A DNA stretch of 10,553 nucleotides from Allobrachymonas sp. (GTDB lineage Bacteria > Pseudomonadota > Gammaproteobacteria > Burkholderiales > Burkholderiaceae_C): assembly GCA_017996515.1 (NCBI GenBank), contig JAGOGU010000038.1, positions 1-10,553 on the forward strand. Reading direction: 5' to 3'. The position numbers and the translations under genes are program-made. The notes under the pieces were generated by a model. That model was given only the letters and a program-made list of their open reading frames with translations, ran no database searches and was not told where the DNA came from. Positions 1 through 7,338 of this stretch are shown in pieces. Each line of letters starts with the position of its first letter. Position 1 is the first letter of the stretch.

Positions 1-1
1 G

Positions 2-1240
2 TGGACCAATCTGTTCGGGCATGCCAACCCGCGGATCAATGCGGCATTGCGCGAGCAGTTGGAGCAGCTGGAGCATGTCATGCTTGCCGGTTTCACGCAC
101 GAGCCGGTGGTGGCGTTGTCCGAGCGTTTGAGCGCGCAAACCGGCGGGGCACTGGGGCATGCGTTTTATGCGTCGGATGGGGCGTCGGCCACCGAAATCG
201 CGTTGAAAATGTCGTTTCACTATTGGCAAAACATGGGCCTGTCTGCCAAGCGCCGCTACGTTTGCGTGGCGGGCAGCTACCATGGCGAAACAGTGGGCGC
301 ATTGGCCGTAACCGATGTGGCGCTGTTCAAAAATGCTTATGGGCCGTTGACGCAACCGGCCTTTGTCGTGCCCAGCCCCGACGCTCGCCAGGCGCAGCCG
401 GGCGAAACCGGGGCAGATGTGGCATGGCGCGCGGCGCAGGCACTGGAGAAATTGCTGGCGCGCGAACACTCGCAGATTGCCGCGCTGATCGTGGAGCCGC
501 TGGTGCAGTGCGCCGGTGGCATGGCCATGCACGATCCCGCCTATCTGGTGCAGGCCCGCGCCTTGTGCGACCGGTATCAGGTGCATTTGATTGCCGACGA
601 AATTGCCGTGGGTTTTGGCCGCACCGGCACCTTCTTTGCGCACGAACAGGCCGTGGCAGATGGCGTAGCCATTCGGCCTGATTTTTTATGTCTTTCCAAA
701 GGGATTACGGGGGGGTATCTGCCGCTGTCGGTTGTGCTCAGCAGCGATGCGGTGTATCAGGCGTTTCTGGATGAGCGCCTGGCGCGCGGATTTTTGCATT
801 CGCACTCGTACACCGGCAATCCGTTGGCATGCCGGGCGGCACTGGCTACGCTGGATATTTTTGCCAGCGACAACGTCATCACAGCCAACCGAGCCACTGC
901 TGCCGCGTTGACCGATTTGCTTCGCCCTCTGGCGGAACATCCCCGGGTGCGCCATATGCGCCAGCGCGGCATGATTTGGGCAGCCGATGTCGATACGGCA
1001 GATCCCGGTTTTGGACGCCGCTTTTACCGCGAGGCTTTGGTGCGCGGGGTGTTGCTGCGGCCTTTGGGTCATACGCTGTACATCATGCCGCCGTACATTG
1101 CCACGCAGGATGAACTGGCTTGGCTGGCTACACGTGCCGCGCAGGCGCTGGATGCGGCTTTGGCAGATGGCGAAACGGTACAGGCAGCACGCCCGGTGGC
1201 TTCATCAGGCGAGGCGGCCGCGCCAACGTTTGCAGCGTGA
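2..1240 (+). CDS. bioA: BioA, adenosylmethionine-8-amino-7-oxononanoate aminotransferase (5' partial)
   Basis: BioA is the PLP enzyme that converts KAPA to DAPA in biotin synthesis, usually with S-adenosylmethionine as amino donor. The reading frame is open from position 2 and starts mid-protein (WTNLFGHANPRIN). By recall of the E. coli protein about 50 N-terminal residues lie outside the window; 412 residues are visible. Seen in the sequence: the cofactor-phosphate region ASDGASATE, the SYHGET motif (Tyr stacking on PLP in the family), the aspartate motif LIADEIAVGFGRTG, and the Schiff-base lysine in LSKGITGG (codon 698-700, fragment residue 233). The MPPYI segment near the C-terminus is typical of BioA. 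A low-complexity Ala-rich tail of about 25 residues follows the conserved domain. It is the first visible gene of a bioAFHCD operon; bioF starts 34 bases after the stop. An in-frame TTG at 47 is internal, not the start. Confidence is high because family motifs and neighbours agree. Confidence 0.95.
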   Translation, partial: WTNLFGHANPRINAALREQLEQLEHVMLAGFTHEPVVALSERLSAQTGGALGHAFYASDGASATEIALKMSFHYWQNMGLSAKRRYVCVAGSYHGETVGALAVTDVALFKNAYGPLTQPAFVVPSPDARQAQPGETGADVAWRAAQALEKLLAREHSQIAALIVEPLVQCAGGMAMHDPAYLVQARALCDRYQVHLIADEIAVGFGRTGTFFAHEQAVADGVAIRPDFLCLSKGITGGYLPLSVVLSSDAVYQAFLDERLARGFLHSHSYTGNPLACRAALATLDIFASDNVITANRATAAALTDLLRPLAEHPRVRHMRQRGMIWAADVDTADPGFGRRFYREALVRGVLLRPLGHTLYIMPPYIATQDELAWLATRAAQALDAALADGETVQAARPVASSGEAAAPTFAA

Positions 1241-1274
1241 ACGGGCCGCACGAAAACATCTGTTGGATGCACAC

Positions 1275-2468
1275 ATGATCTGGAATGAGCTGGAGCGGGA
1301 TTTGGTCAAGCGGGGCGCACAGGGGCTGTTGCGCACCCGCCGTACCCTGCAATCGCCTGTGGGGCCGCATGCCGTGGTTGATGGGCAGAAGTTGCTGGCT
1401 TTTTGCAGCAACGACTATCTGGGTCTGGCCGCCAACGCCACGGTAGCTGCGGCCGTGGCTCAGGGTGCGCAGCGCTGGGGCGCGGGCAGCGGCGCATCAC
1501 ATCTGGTGTCAGGCCATCTGGAGCCGTTCGAGCAGCTTGAAACACGGCTGGCCGCCTTCACGGGGTTTGCGCGCGCGCTGTTTTTCTCGACCGGCTACAT
1601 GGCCAATCTGGCCATCGTGCCGGCCTTGGTGGGTCGCGGCGATGCGGTGTTTGCCGATCGGCTCAACCATGCCTCTTTGATCGATGCGGTGCAGCTTGCG
1701 CGCGCCGACCACGTACGCTACCCGCACAACGATATGGCTGCGCTTGAGCGCCTGTTGGCAACATCTACTGCGCGCAAAAAACTGATTCTGAGCGATGCTG
1801 TTTTCAGCATGGATGGCGACCTGGCGCCGCTGGCCGATTTGCTGGCGTTGGCCGAGCGGTTTGACGCCTGGCTGGTGGTGGACGATGCCCATGGTCTGGG
1901 CGTGCTCGGCCCGCAAGGCCGTGGCAGCTTGGCATACTGCGGGCTGCCGGCTTCGCAGCGCTTGGTGTTGATGGGTACCTTGGGCAAGGCCGTGGGCGTA
2001 AGCGGTGCATTTGTCGCAGCATCTGCCACGGTGATCGAGTGGTTGTTGCAAACAGCGCGCACCTATATTTTCACCACCGCAACCAGCCCCGCCGTGGCTT
2101 GCGGGGTGTTGGCCGCGTTGGATATTTTGTCTAGCCCCGAAGGCGATACCCGCCGTGCGCATTTGCAGGCGCTGGTAGCGCGCTTGCGCCATGGCCTGGC
2201 CGATTCGCCCTGGAAGTTGCTGCCTTCGGATACGGCTATTCAACCCGTGTTGGTGGGCAGCAATCATGCCGTGCTGGCTGTGCAACAGCAATTGCTGGAA
2301 CAGGGGCTGTGGGTGCCCGCGATCCGGCCGCCGACCGTGCTGCCGGGCACGGCGCGGCTGCGCATTTCGCTGTCGGCCGCGCATACGGTGGATGACATCG
2401 ATCGCCTGATGCAGGCTCTGCGCGGCCTGGAACCCCTGCTGGCCACCATCGATTCGAGCCAGCGATGA
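1275..2468 (+). CDS. bioF: BioF, 8-amino-7-oxononanoate synthase
   Basis: BioF is the PLP-dependent alpha-oxoamine synthase that condenses a pimeloyl thioester with L-alanine to give KAPA, releasing CO2. The 397-residue product is close to the usual 380-390. Visible motifs: CSNDYLGLA (residues 44-52), GSGASHLVSG (71-80), the PLP-stacking histidine in NHASLID (H132), DDAHGLGVLG (D203 or D204 and H206), and the Schiff-base lysine K238 in TLGKAVGVSG. The frame is open far upstream into bioA, but homology begins at the ATG at 1275, directly before WNELERDL. No good Shine-Dalgarno sequence precedes it, and an in-frame TTG at 1263 is an alternative. The 34-base gap after bioA and 10-base gap before bioH indicate one transcript. 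Confidence 0.95.
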   Translation: MIWNELERDLVKRGAQGLLRTRRTLQSPVGPHAVVDGQKLLAFCSNDYLGLAANATVAAAVAQGAQRWGAGSGASHLVSGHLEPFEQLETRLAAFTGFARALFFSTGYMANLAIVPALVGRGDAVFADRLNHASLIDAVQLARADHVRYPHNDMAALERLLATSTARKKLILSDAVFSMDGDLAPLADLLALAERFDAWLVVDDAHGLGVLGPQGRGSLAYCGLPASQRLVLMGTLGKAVGVSGAFVAASATVIEWLLQTARTYIFTTATSPAVACGVLAALDILSSPEGDTRRAHLQALVARLRHGLADSPWKLLPSDTAIQPVLVGSNHAVLAVQQQLLEQGLWVPAIRPPTVLPGTARLRISLSAAHTVDDIDRLMQALRGLEPLLATIDSSQR

Positions 2469-2478
2469 CAAGACTGCC

Positions 2479-3282
2479 ATGAAAATCACGTTTTTGTATA
2501 CGCCCCCTGCCCCGTCGAAGCCGCAAGATGCTGTGCCTGCCGCACCTTTGGTCCTGCTGCATGGCTGGGGGCTGGATAGCCGTGTGTGGGATGCGCTGCT
2601 GCCTCATCTGATTGAGCAGGCCCCGCAGCTGCCGCTGCTGGCGGTGGATTTGCCAGGCTACCGCGGCACGAGCTATGCGGCGGAAGATGCGCAAGCAGTG
2701 GCACGCGCACTGGCCGAACAATTGCCTGCAGGCTGCACGCTCGCTGGCTGGTCGCTGGGCGGCATGCTGGCTCAACTGGCAGCGCTGCAAGCCCAAAGCG
2801 CCATGGCGCGGTTGGTGCTGATCGGCACCACGCCCAGCTTCATTCAGCGCGAGGGCTTTGCGGCGGCCCAGCCGCCTGCGTTGCTGACGGCATTTGCAGC
2901 AGGCGTGCGGGCCTTGCCGGCGTCAGTGGTGTCACGGTTTGCGGCCTTGAGCAATCAGGGGGATAGTTGCGCTCGTTCCATCCATCGCCAGTTGCAGGCG
3001 CTGACGCAAGAGCCAGTGCCCGAGCAGGCGGCATTGCTGGCCGGCCTGGATTGGCTGCAAACGCTGGACTTGCGCGCGCAGGTATCCGCCATCACGCTGC
3101 CTGCCTTGCTCATTCATGGCGGGCAAGACGGGCTGATGCCGCTGGCAGCTGGCCAATGGCTGGCCGAACATCTGCCAAACGCTACCTTGCTGACCTTTCC
3201 CGATGCGGCGCATGCGCCATTTCTGCATGATCCTGCACGCTGTGCCGCGGTCATCAGCCGTTTCGCTTGTTCCGAGCCATGA
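2479..3282 (+). CDS. bioH: BioH, pimeloyl-carrier-protein methyl ester carboxylesterase
   Basis: BioH is an alpha/beta-hydrolase that removes the methyl group from pimeloyl-ACP methyl ester, ending the BioC-started pimelate route. The 267-residue protein has the LLHGWGLDS oxyanion-hole region (residues 26-34), the nucleophile elbow GWSLGG with Ser92, the acid Asp217 in HGGQDGLMP, and the catalytic His245 in DAAHAPFLHDP. All three are displaced by exactly ten residues from the E. coli triad as I recall it (S82, D207, H235), consistent with a slightly longer N-terminus. The GWSLGG elbow and the AHAPF histidine motif mark BioH rather than a generic hydrolase. There is no signal peptide. It starts 10 bases after bioF and its stop overlaps the bioC start (ATGA), so translation is probably coupled. 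No strong ribosome binding site is visible. Confidence 0.92.
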   Translation: MKITFLYTPPAPSKPQDAVPAAPLVLLHGWGLDSRVWDALLPHLIEQAPQLPLLAVDLPGYRGTSYAAEDAQAVARALAEQLPAGCTLAGWSLGGMLAQLAALQAQSAMARLVLIGTTPSFIQREGFAAAQPPALLTAFAAGVRALPASVVSRFAALSNQGDSCARSIHRQLQALTQEPVPEQAALLAGLDWLQTLDLRAQVSAITLPALLIHGGQDGLMPLAAGQWLAEHLPNATLLTFPDAAHAPFLHDPARCAAVISRFACSEP

Positions 3283-4145
3283 ACATGTCTCTGAATGCCT
3301 ACTCGCGCCAGTACCGCCCGCTGCGTCCTGACACCGCACAGGTGCAGGCGGCGTTTGATCGGGCAGCGCTGACATACGACGCAGCTGCCGTGGTGCAAAG
3401 GCAGGCGGCTCAAGGGCTGTTGGCACATTTGCTGGCATATGCTGATGCTTTGAACATACCCCTGCCCTTGTCCGCCCCCGTGCTGGATGCTGGTTGCGGC
3501 ACGGGCTATGCCTTGCCCTTGCTGGCGCAGCACTGCCCAGGCCAGCCCTTGCTGGCGCTGGATGTTGCGCCAGCCATGTTGCGTAGCAGCCAGCACGTGC
3601 TACGTGGTTTGCAGTCAACGGTCCCTTCTCTGTGCGCAACTGTGTGTGCCGATCTGCATGCTCTGCCACTGGATGCAGCCAGTCTGGGACTGTATTGGTC
3701 AAGTTTGGCTTTGCAGTGGTGCCATGTGCCCACGGCCTTGACCGAGGCGCGGCGGGTGTTGCGCCCTCAGGCGTTGCTGGCAGCCGCTACCCTGGGGCCG
3801 GGTACGCTGGCCGAATTGGCGAAGGCATTTGCCTATGTGGATACCCATCGCCATGTCTTGGCGTTTGATGACGCTGCGTGTATCGGCGCTGCACTGACCG
3901 ATGCCGGTTTGGTGGATGTGCAGTTGCACCGTGCCAGTTTCACCCTGCACTATCCGCATCTGCGCGACGTGCTGGCAGCCATCAAATCTGTAGGTGCCAA
4001 CCGCGTGGGGCCGGCCGGGCGCAGTCCGTGGTTGGGGCGCACCGGTCTGCTGCGGCTGGAACAAGCGTACGAGTGCCTGCGCACGCCCGCAGGCTTGCCG
4101 TTGAGCTATGAGGTCATTTACATGCTGGCCAGAGCAGGAGCGTAA
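3279..4145 (+). CDS. bioC: BioC, malonyl-carrier-protein O-methyltransferase
   Basis: BioC uses S-adenosylmethionine to methylate the free carboxyl of malonyl-ACP or malonyl-CoA, disguising it as a fatty-acid primer. The 288-residue product is a class I methyltransferase. The family N-terminus is seen in VQAAFDRAALTYD (residues 22-34, aligning with the FxRAAxxYD signature). The SAM-binding loop is VLDAGCGTGY (68-77), the acidic strand-2 position is LALDVAPAMLR (92-102), and SSLALQW (141-147) matches the BioC S-N-x-A-x-Q-W hallmark with Asn replaced by Ser. The ATG at 3279 overlaps the bioH stop as ATGA; an ATG two codons later and a TTG at 3267 are alternatives. BioC and BioH normally occur together, and the context supports the call. 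The C-terminal half is typical of longer betaproteobacterial BioC proteins. Confidence 0.92.
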   Translation: MNMSLNAYSRQYRPLRPDTAQVQAAFDRAALTYDAAAVVQRQAAQGLLAHLLAYADALNIPLPLSAPVLDAGCGTGYALPLLAQHCPGQPLLALDVAPAMLRSSQHVLRGLQSTVPSLCATVCADLHALPLDAASLGLYWSSLALQWCHVPTALTEARRVLRPQALLAAATLGPGTLAELAKAFAYVDTHRHVLAFDDAACIGAALTDAGLVDVQLHRASFTLHYPHLRDVLAAIKSVGANRVGPAGRSPWLGRTGLLRLEQAYECLRTPAGLPLSYEVIYMLARAGA

Positions 4146-4216
4146 ACGCACAATCGGTCATGATGCCGTCGTGCTGCATATATCCCTCATGCCCCTTTGC
4201 CCTGGAAAGAAAATCC

Positions 4217-4924
4217 ATGCCATCGACACACGCCTTTTTTATCGCCGGTACTGATACCGGAGTCGGAAAAACTTTTGTCACCACCTTGTTGTTGCGCGCA
4301 GCACGCCTAGGCGGCTACCGCACGTTGGGCATGAAACCCGTGGCTGCTGGCGTGGATGCCCACGGTCGCAACGACGATGTGGAAGCGCTTATGGCCGCCA
4401 GCAATTGCAGCGTTTCCCGAAGCGATGTCAATCCGTTTCTGTACCGCGCTGCGGTATCGCCCCACATCGCTGCGCGGGATGAAGGGCGGCCCATCGATCT
4501 GGGGGTGATCGTGGCTGCACAGAAGCGTCTGGCTGCACAGGCTGAAATATTGCTGGTGGAAGGAGTGGGCGGTTTTCGGGCGCCTTTGTCTGAATGCATC
4601 GACAGTGCCGACCTGGCCTGCGCCTTGCAGCTGCCGGTGATTCTTGTGGTGGGCTTGCGGCTGGGTTGCCTGAGTCATGCGTTGCTGACGGCAGAAGCTA
4701 TTGCTGCACGTGGGCTGACATTGGCCGGCTGGGTGGCCAATCACATGGATCCAGGCATGGCATGCCCGGCTGACAATGTGCAGTATTTGCAGACGCACCT
4801 GCAGCAGGTGTTTGCCTGTCCTTTTCTGGGGCAGGTGCCTTGCATCGACGCCACAGACGCATCGCATTCGGACAGGCTGGATGCTGTGGCGCAGGCGCTG
4901 CATTTGCCTTGGCCGCGTGCCTGA
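4217..4924 (+). CDS. bioD: BioD, dethiobiotin synthetase
   Basis: BioD carboxylates DAPA with CO2 and ATP, closing the ureido ring of dethiobiotin. The 235-residue protein begins with the family N-terminus FFIAGTDTGVGKTFV, whose P-loop is residues 11-19 with Lys18. It also has MKPVAAG (Lys40), VEGVGGFRAPLS (Glu115 of the metal/ATP site) and the adenine-contact segment VANHMDP (Asn175). An in-frame ATG at 4160 would add 19 residues without family resemblance. The ATG at 4217 is preceded by GGAAAGA with 6-base spacing, so I choose it. It is the last gene of the visible bio operon, 71 bases after bioC, and is followed by a hairpin terminator. bioB does not follow. Confidence 0.95.
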   Translation: MPSTHAFFIAGTDTGVGKTFVTTLLLRAARLGGYRTLGMKPVAAGVDAHGRNDDVEALMAASNCSVSRSDVNPFLYRAAVSPHIAARDEGRPIDLGVIVAAQKRLAAQAEILLVEGVGGFRAPLSECIDSADLACALQLPVILVVGLRLGCLSHALLTAEAIAARGLTLAGWVANHMDPGMACPADNVQYLQTHLQQVFACPFLGQVPCIDATDASHSDRLDAVAQALHLPWPRA

Positions 4925-4944
4925 CAGGCACACGATGACACCAC

Positions 4945-4976
4945 AAAAAAACCGCAGCCATCGCTGCGGTTTTTTT
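4945..4976. terminator. Bidirectional intrinsic terminator between bioD and the SPFH gene
   Basis: A perfect 8-bp stem (ACCGCAGC at 4951-4958, GCTGCGGT at 4963-4970) with a CATC loop is flanked by six A on the left and six T on the right. Read on either strand it gives a GC-rich hairpin followed by a U run. It lies 20 bases after the bioD stop and 23 bases beyond the stop of the convergent SPFH gene, so it can serve both transcripts. Confidence 0.93.
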
Positions 4977-4999
4977 GTTGATGAAAAGAAGCAGATTGC

Positions 5000-5929
5000 T
5001 TACAGCACCGGCTTTTGCGATTGCACCATTTTCATGGCCGAAGTGATCAGTGCAGAAACTTCGGTCATGTTGGAAGGCACCACCAGCGTGGTAGTGGCAT
5101 CTTGCGCCACTTTGCCATAGGCTTCGACGGCGCGTTCGGCCACCTTGAGCTGTACGGCCTGCTCACCGCCCGGTTGGCGAATGGCATGACCCACGCGCTC
5201 CAGCGCTTGGGCGGTGGCTTCGGCCACGGCCAGAATGGCGGCGGCCTCACCCTGGGCGTTGTTAATCTGGGATTGTTGTTCGCCTTCCGATTTGGCAATG
5301 GCGGCCTGCTTCTGGCCTTCTGCCAGGTTGATCTGTTCCTGGCGCTTACCTTCCGAAGTGGCGATCACGGCGCGTTTTTCACGCTCGGCCGTGATTTGTG
5401 CCTGCATGGCGCGCAGAATGTCGGCAGGCGGCGTCAAATCCTTGATTTCGTAACGCAGCACTTTCACGCCCCAGTTCAGCGCGGCTTCGTCGATGGCATT
5501 GACAACCTGGGCGTTGATCGAGTCGCGCTCTTCAAAGGTGCGATCCAACTCCAGACGACCGATAACCGAACGCAGTGTAGTTTGCGCCAGCTGCGTAATG
5601 GCCATGACGTAGTTGCTGGAGCCGTAGCTGGCGCGCATGGCATCCGTCACCTGGAAATACAGAATGCCATCGACTTGCAATTGCGTGTTGTCGCGCGTGA
5701 TACAGATTTGGCTGGGTACATCCAGCGGAATTTCTTTCAGGCTGTGGCGGTAGGCCACCTTGTCGATAAAGGGCACCAGAAAATTCAGGCCGGGGTTGAG
5801 TGTGGCGTGGTATTTGCCCAGTCGCTCAACAATCCAGGCGCTTTGCTGCGGCACCACCTTGACCGTGCGCATGATGAAGGTGACGGCTACTGCCAGCAGG
5901 ATGAAGCCGTAAAAAAGGGAGGAGGTCAT
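5000..5929 (-). CDS. SPFH/stomatin-like membrane protein, QmcA type
   Basis: This is a stomatin/prohibitin-family protein anchored in the inner membrane by one N-terminal segment; family members form large ring-like oligomers linked to membrane quality control and microdomains. The 309-residue product matches the length of E. coli QmcA (about 305). Residues 4-20 are hydrophobic. The SPFH domain follows at about 22-180, with VVPQQSAWIVERLGKY, LNPGLNFLVPFID and RSVIGRLELD motifs. A charged, Glu/Gln/Ala-rich coiled-coil repeat region spans roughly 175-245 (AEGQKQAAIAKSEGE), and a short hydrophobic C-terminal tail follows. I chose the ATG at 5929 because the membrane segment starts there and an AAGGAA lies about 10 bases upstream; a GTG at 5956 is less likely. 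It follows the nfeD-family gene on the same strand by 86 bases, the classic partner pair. The exact substrate is unknown. Confidence 0.9.
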   Translation of the reverse strand: MTSSLFYGFILLAVAVTFIMRTVKVVPQQSAWIVERLGKYHATLNPGLNFLVPFIDKVAYRHSLKEIPLDVPSQICITRDNTQLQVDGILYFQVTDAMRASYGSSNYVMAITQLAQTTLRSVIGRLELDRTFEERDSINAQVVNAIDEAALNWGVKVLRYEIKDLTPPADILRAMQAQITAEREKRAVIATSEGKRQEQINLAEGQKQAAIAKSEGEQQSQINNAQGEAAAILAVAEATAQALERVGHAIRQPGGEQAVQLKVAERAVEAYGKVAQDATTTLVVPSNMTEVSALITSAMKMVQSQKPVL

Positions 5930-6015
5930 GTCTATTCGTTCCTTTCGAAAAAACACTGCAATTGAAAAAGGTGCTTGGTATCAGACGTTGAGTCTGTTGT
6001 TGTGCAAAGTGCGTA

Positions 6016-6477
6016 TCAAGCAGAGGGCTGCTCGGGTTGCAACACCAGCTGGTTGTGGCGAATATCCACCACCACATGGCGACCGGGCTGCTGTTGTTCT
6101 GCGGGGTTGGCCGCCACGGCCGTCCAGATGGCACCACGGTAAGACACGCTGGTGCTGCCGTTGTGCATCCAGGTTTGCACCAGCACCACACCGCCGATAT
6201 CGAGCTTGTTGCGCGTGGCATTAGGGGCAGAAACGACAACCAACTCTGCAGAATTGGTGGATTTTTTGTGACGGCGCCACAGATGCCAGAGGATGACACC
6301 TGCCGAGCCTACGGCAGCGGCCACAGCCATCTGGATGTTGGTATCCAGCCCAAAATGCGCCGCCACTGCGCCCGCAGCAGCGCCCAAGGCAATAACCAGC
6401 AGGTAAACCGTGCCGGTGAGCAGTTCGGTGCCCACCAGTATGGCGGTAGCTATCCACCACAGCATTGCAGGATGCAT
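6016..6477 (-). CDS. NfeD-family membrane protein (YbbJ-like partner of the SPFH protein)
   Basis: This 153-residue short NfeD (NfeD1b type) resembles E. coli YbbJ in length and layout. Two or three hydrophobic segments occupy residues about 4-31 and 32-66 (LWWIATAILVGTELLTGTVY, then LVIALGAAAGAVAA and AVAAAVGSAGVILWHLW). A basic stretch (RRHKK) follows, and the C-terminal 60 residues form the soluble OB-fold domain typical of the family, with GGVVLVQTW and YRGAIWTAV. The protein lies upstream of the SPFH gene on the same strand, and the two families are known to work as partners in the membrane. The ATG at 6477 has an excellent GGGAGGA ribosome binding site about 8 bases upstream, and the open frame upstream of it has no family resemblance. 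The OB-fold is presumed to contact the SPFH ring. Confidence 0.87.
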   Translation of the reverse strand: MHPAMLWWIATAILVGTELLTGTVYLLVIALGAAAGAVAAHFGLDTNIQMAVAAAVGSAGVILWHLWRRHKKSTNSAELVVVSAPNATRNKLDIGGVVLVQTWMHNGSTSVSYRGAIWTAVAANPAEQQQPGRHVVVDIRHNQLVLQPEQPSA

Positions 6478-6535
6478 CGGTGCGTTCCTCCCATTATTGG
6501 CGAAGTCAGGTTTGGCGAAATGAAAACAGATGGCG

Positions 6536-6573
6536 CAAGTATGGCACAAGCAGCCAGTGCCTGCTTGTACTTG
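6536..6573. other. Strong hairpin in the yceD-nfeD gap
   Basis: A perfect 8-bp inverted repeat (ACAAGCAG at 6546-6553, CTGCTTGT at 6561-6568, 7-base loop) is extended by a 5-bp outer stem (CAAGT at 6536-6540 with ACTTG at 6569-6573), leaving a 5-base bulge on one side. It lies 20-57 bases past the yceD stop on the minus strand and about 60 bases before nfeD. There is no U run on either side, so it is not a standard intrinsic terminator. It might be a transcript-processing or attenuation structure, or a dyad recognised by a protein. Confidence 0.6.
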
Positions 6574-6592
6574 ACTGCGATGGTGTTGCTGC

Positions 6593-7165
6593 TTATTGCG
6601 TCGGTTTTTGCTTGAGCTGTTGCAGCACGGCGAAGGGATGTGGCTGCTCCTCATCGGCGCTGCTGTCTTGCAGATCGGCCGCAGGCTGGCAGGCGGCATG
6701 GCGCGGGGCAAAGGGCAAGGCCATGAGGAGTTCGTCCTCGACCAATGCCAGCAGATCGAACTGGCGACTGATGACCAGCACGTCTTCTTCCAGCTCCTCG
6801 TCGAGTTGGGCGGCGGTGGCTTCGTCATGCACGAAGCGAAAAGCGCGCTGCACGCGCACAGGCTCTTGCATGGCCTGCAGGCAGCGTTGGCATTGCAGCG
6901 TCAGGCTGACTTCTGCCTCCAGTTCCAGCCAAATCTCTTTGGGTTGGCCTGTGGCTTGGCGCGTGCTGCCCTGCGCCTGCCAGCGCACCGGGGTTTCTGG
7001 TGATGTCAGCGCGCATTCGTCGGCGAGCCGAGGCAGCTCATGCAGGGACGTTGTGCCTTGCAAGGTGGCGCCTGCTTCGGCAAATGCCGTGATATGCAAA
7101 CGGCGCGGGTCATGCGCATGCGCGGCACCAGCGGAGGAAGATGAAGAGGGCAAAGACTTTTCCAT
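6593..7165 (-). CDS. yceD: YceD family protein (DUF177), 23S rRNA accumulation protein
   Basis: DUF177 proteins are needed for normal 23S rRNA accumulation in bacteria and chloroplasts; the mechanism is unclear. The 190-residue product has the family signature: a first Cys pair CQRCLQ (Cys92, Cys95), an acidic stretch DEELEEDVLV (about 122-131), then FDLLALVEDELLMALPFAPRH with a downstream Cys159. The C-terminal HPFAVLQQLK is the usual NPFA..L ending. An in-frame upstream extension to 7330 has no family resemblance, so I place the start at the ATG at 7165, though no Shine-Dalgarno sequence is visible. The first 20 residues are Ser/Ala rich and low complexity. It is divergent from yceF, exactly as in E. 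coli, but the expected rpmF does not follow. The stop is TAA at 6595-6593. Confidence 0.88.
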   Translation of the reverse strand: MEKSLPSSSSSAGAAHAHDPRRLHITAFAEAGATLQGTTSLHELPRLADECALTSPETPVRWQAQGSTRQATGQPKEIWLELEAEVSLTLQCQRCLQAMQEPVRVQRAFRFVHDEATAAQLDEELEEDVLVISRQFDLLALVEDELLMALPFAPRHAACQPAADLQDSSADEEQPHPFAVLQQLKQKPTQ

Positions 7166-7338
7166 AGTCGGCAGTGTAGGCAAAAACAGGGAGCAATGCG
7201 CGTGCGTGCCCGACAAAATCGAATCGGGTTTGGGTTTAATTGGTTCGCAGCCGGTGTTGAGCAGGCGCTGCGCTGTGGGCAGATTACGCGACAATGGCAT
7301 ATCTTTTTTGCCGTACCACTGTGTGCCCATTTGCGTTC

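Noticed and set aside
987..1274. Long in-frame upstream extension of bioF overlapping the end of bioA
   Set aside because: The extension is Arg/Trp/Cys rich out-of-frame reading of bioA; BioF family resemblance begins at the ATG at 1275.
1509..2489. 326-codon minus-strand frame across bioF
   Set aside because: Antisense shadow in GC-rich coding DNA; the product is Gln/His/Arg rich with no domain.
5000..5965. Long open frame on the plus strand across the SPFH gene (316 codons)
   Set aside because: It is the antisense shadow of the SPFH gene, His/Gly rich with no family motif; the minus-strand frame carries clear SPFH motifs.
5982..5996. CAGAC-GTTGA-GTCTG dyad in the nfeD-SPFH gap
   Set aside because: A 5-bp stem with a 5-base loop is expected by chance and has no T run or other supporting context.
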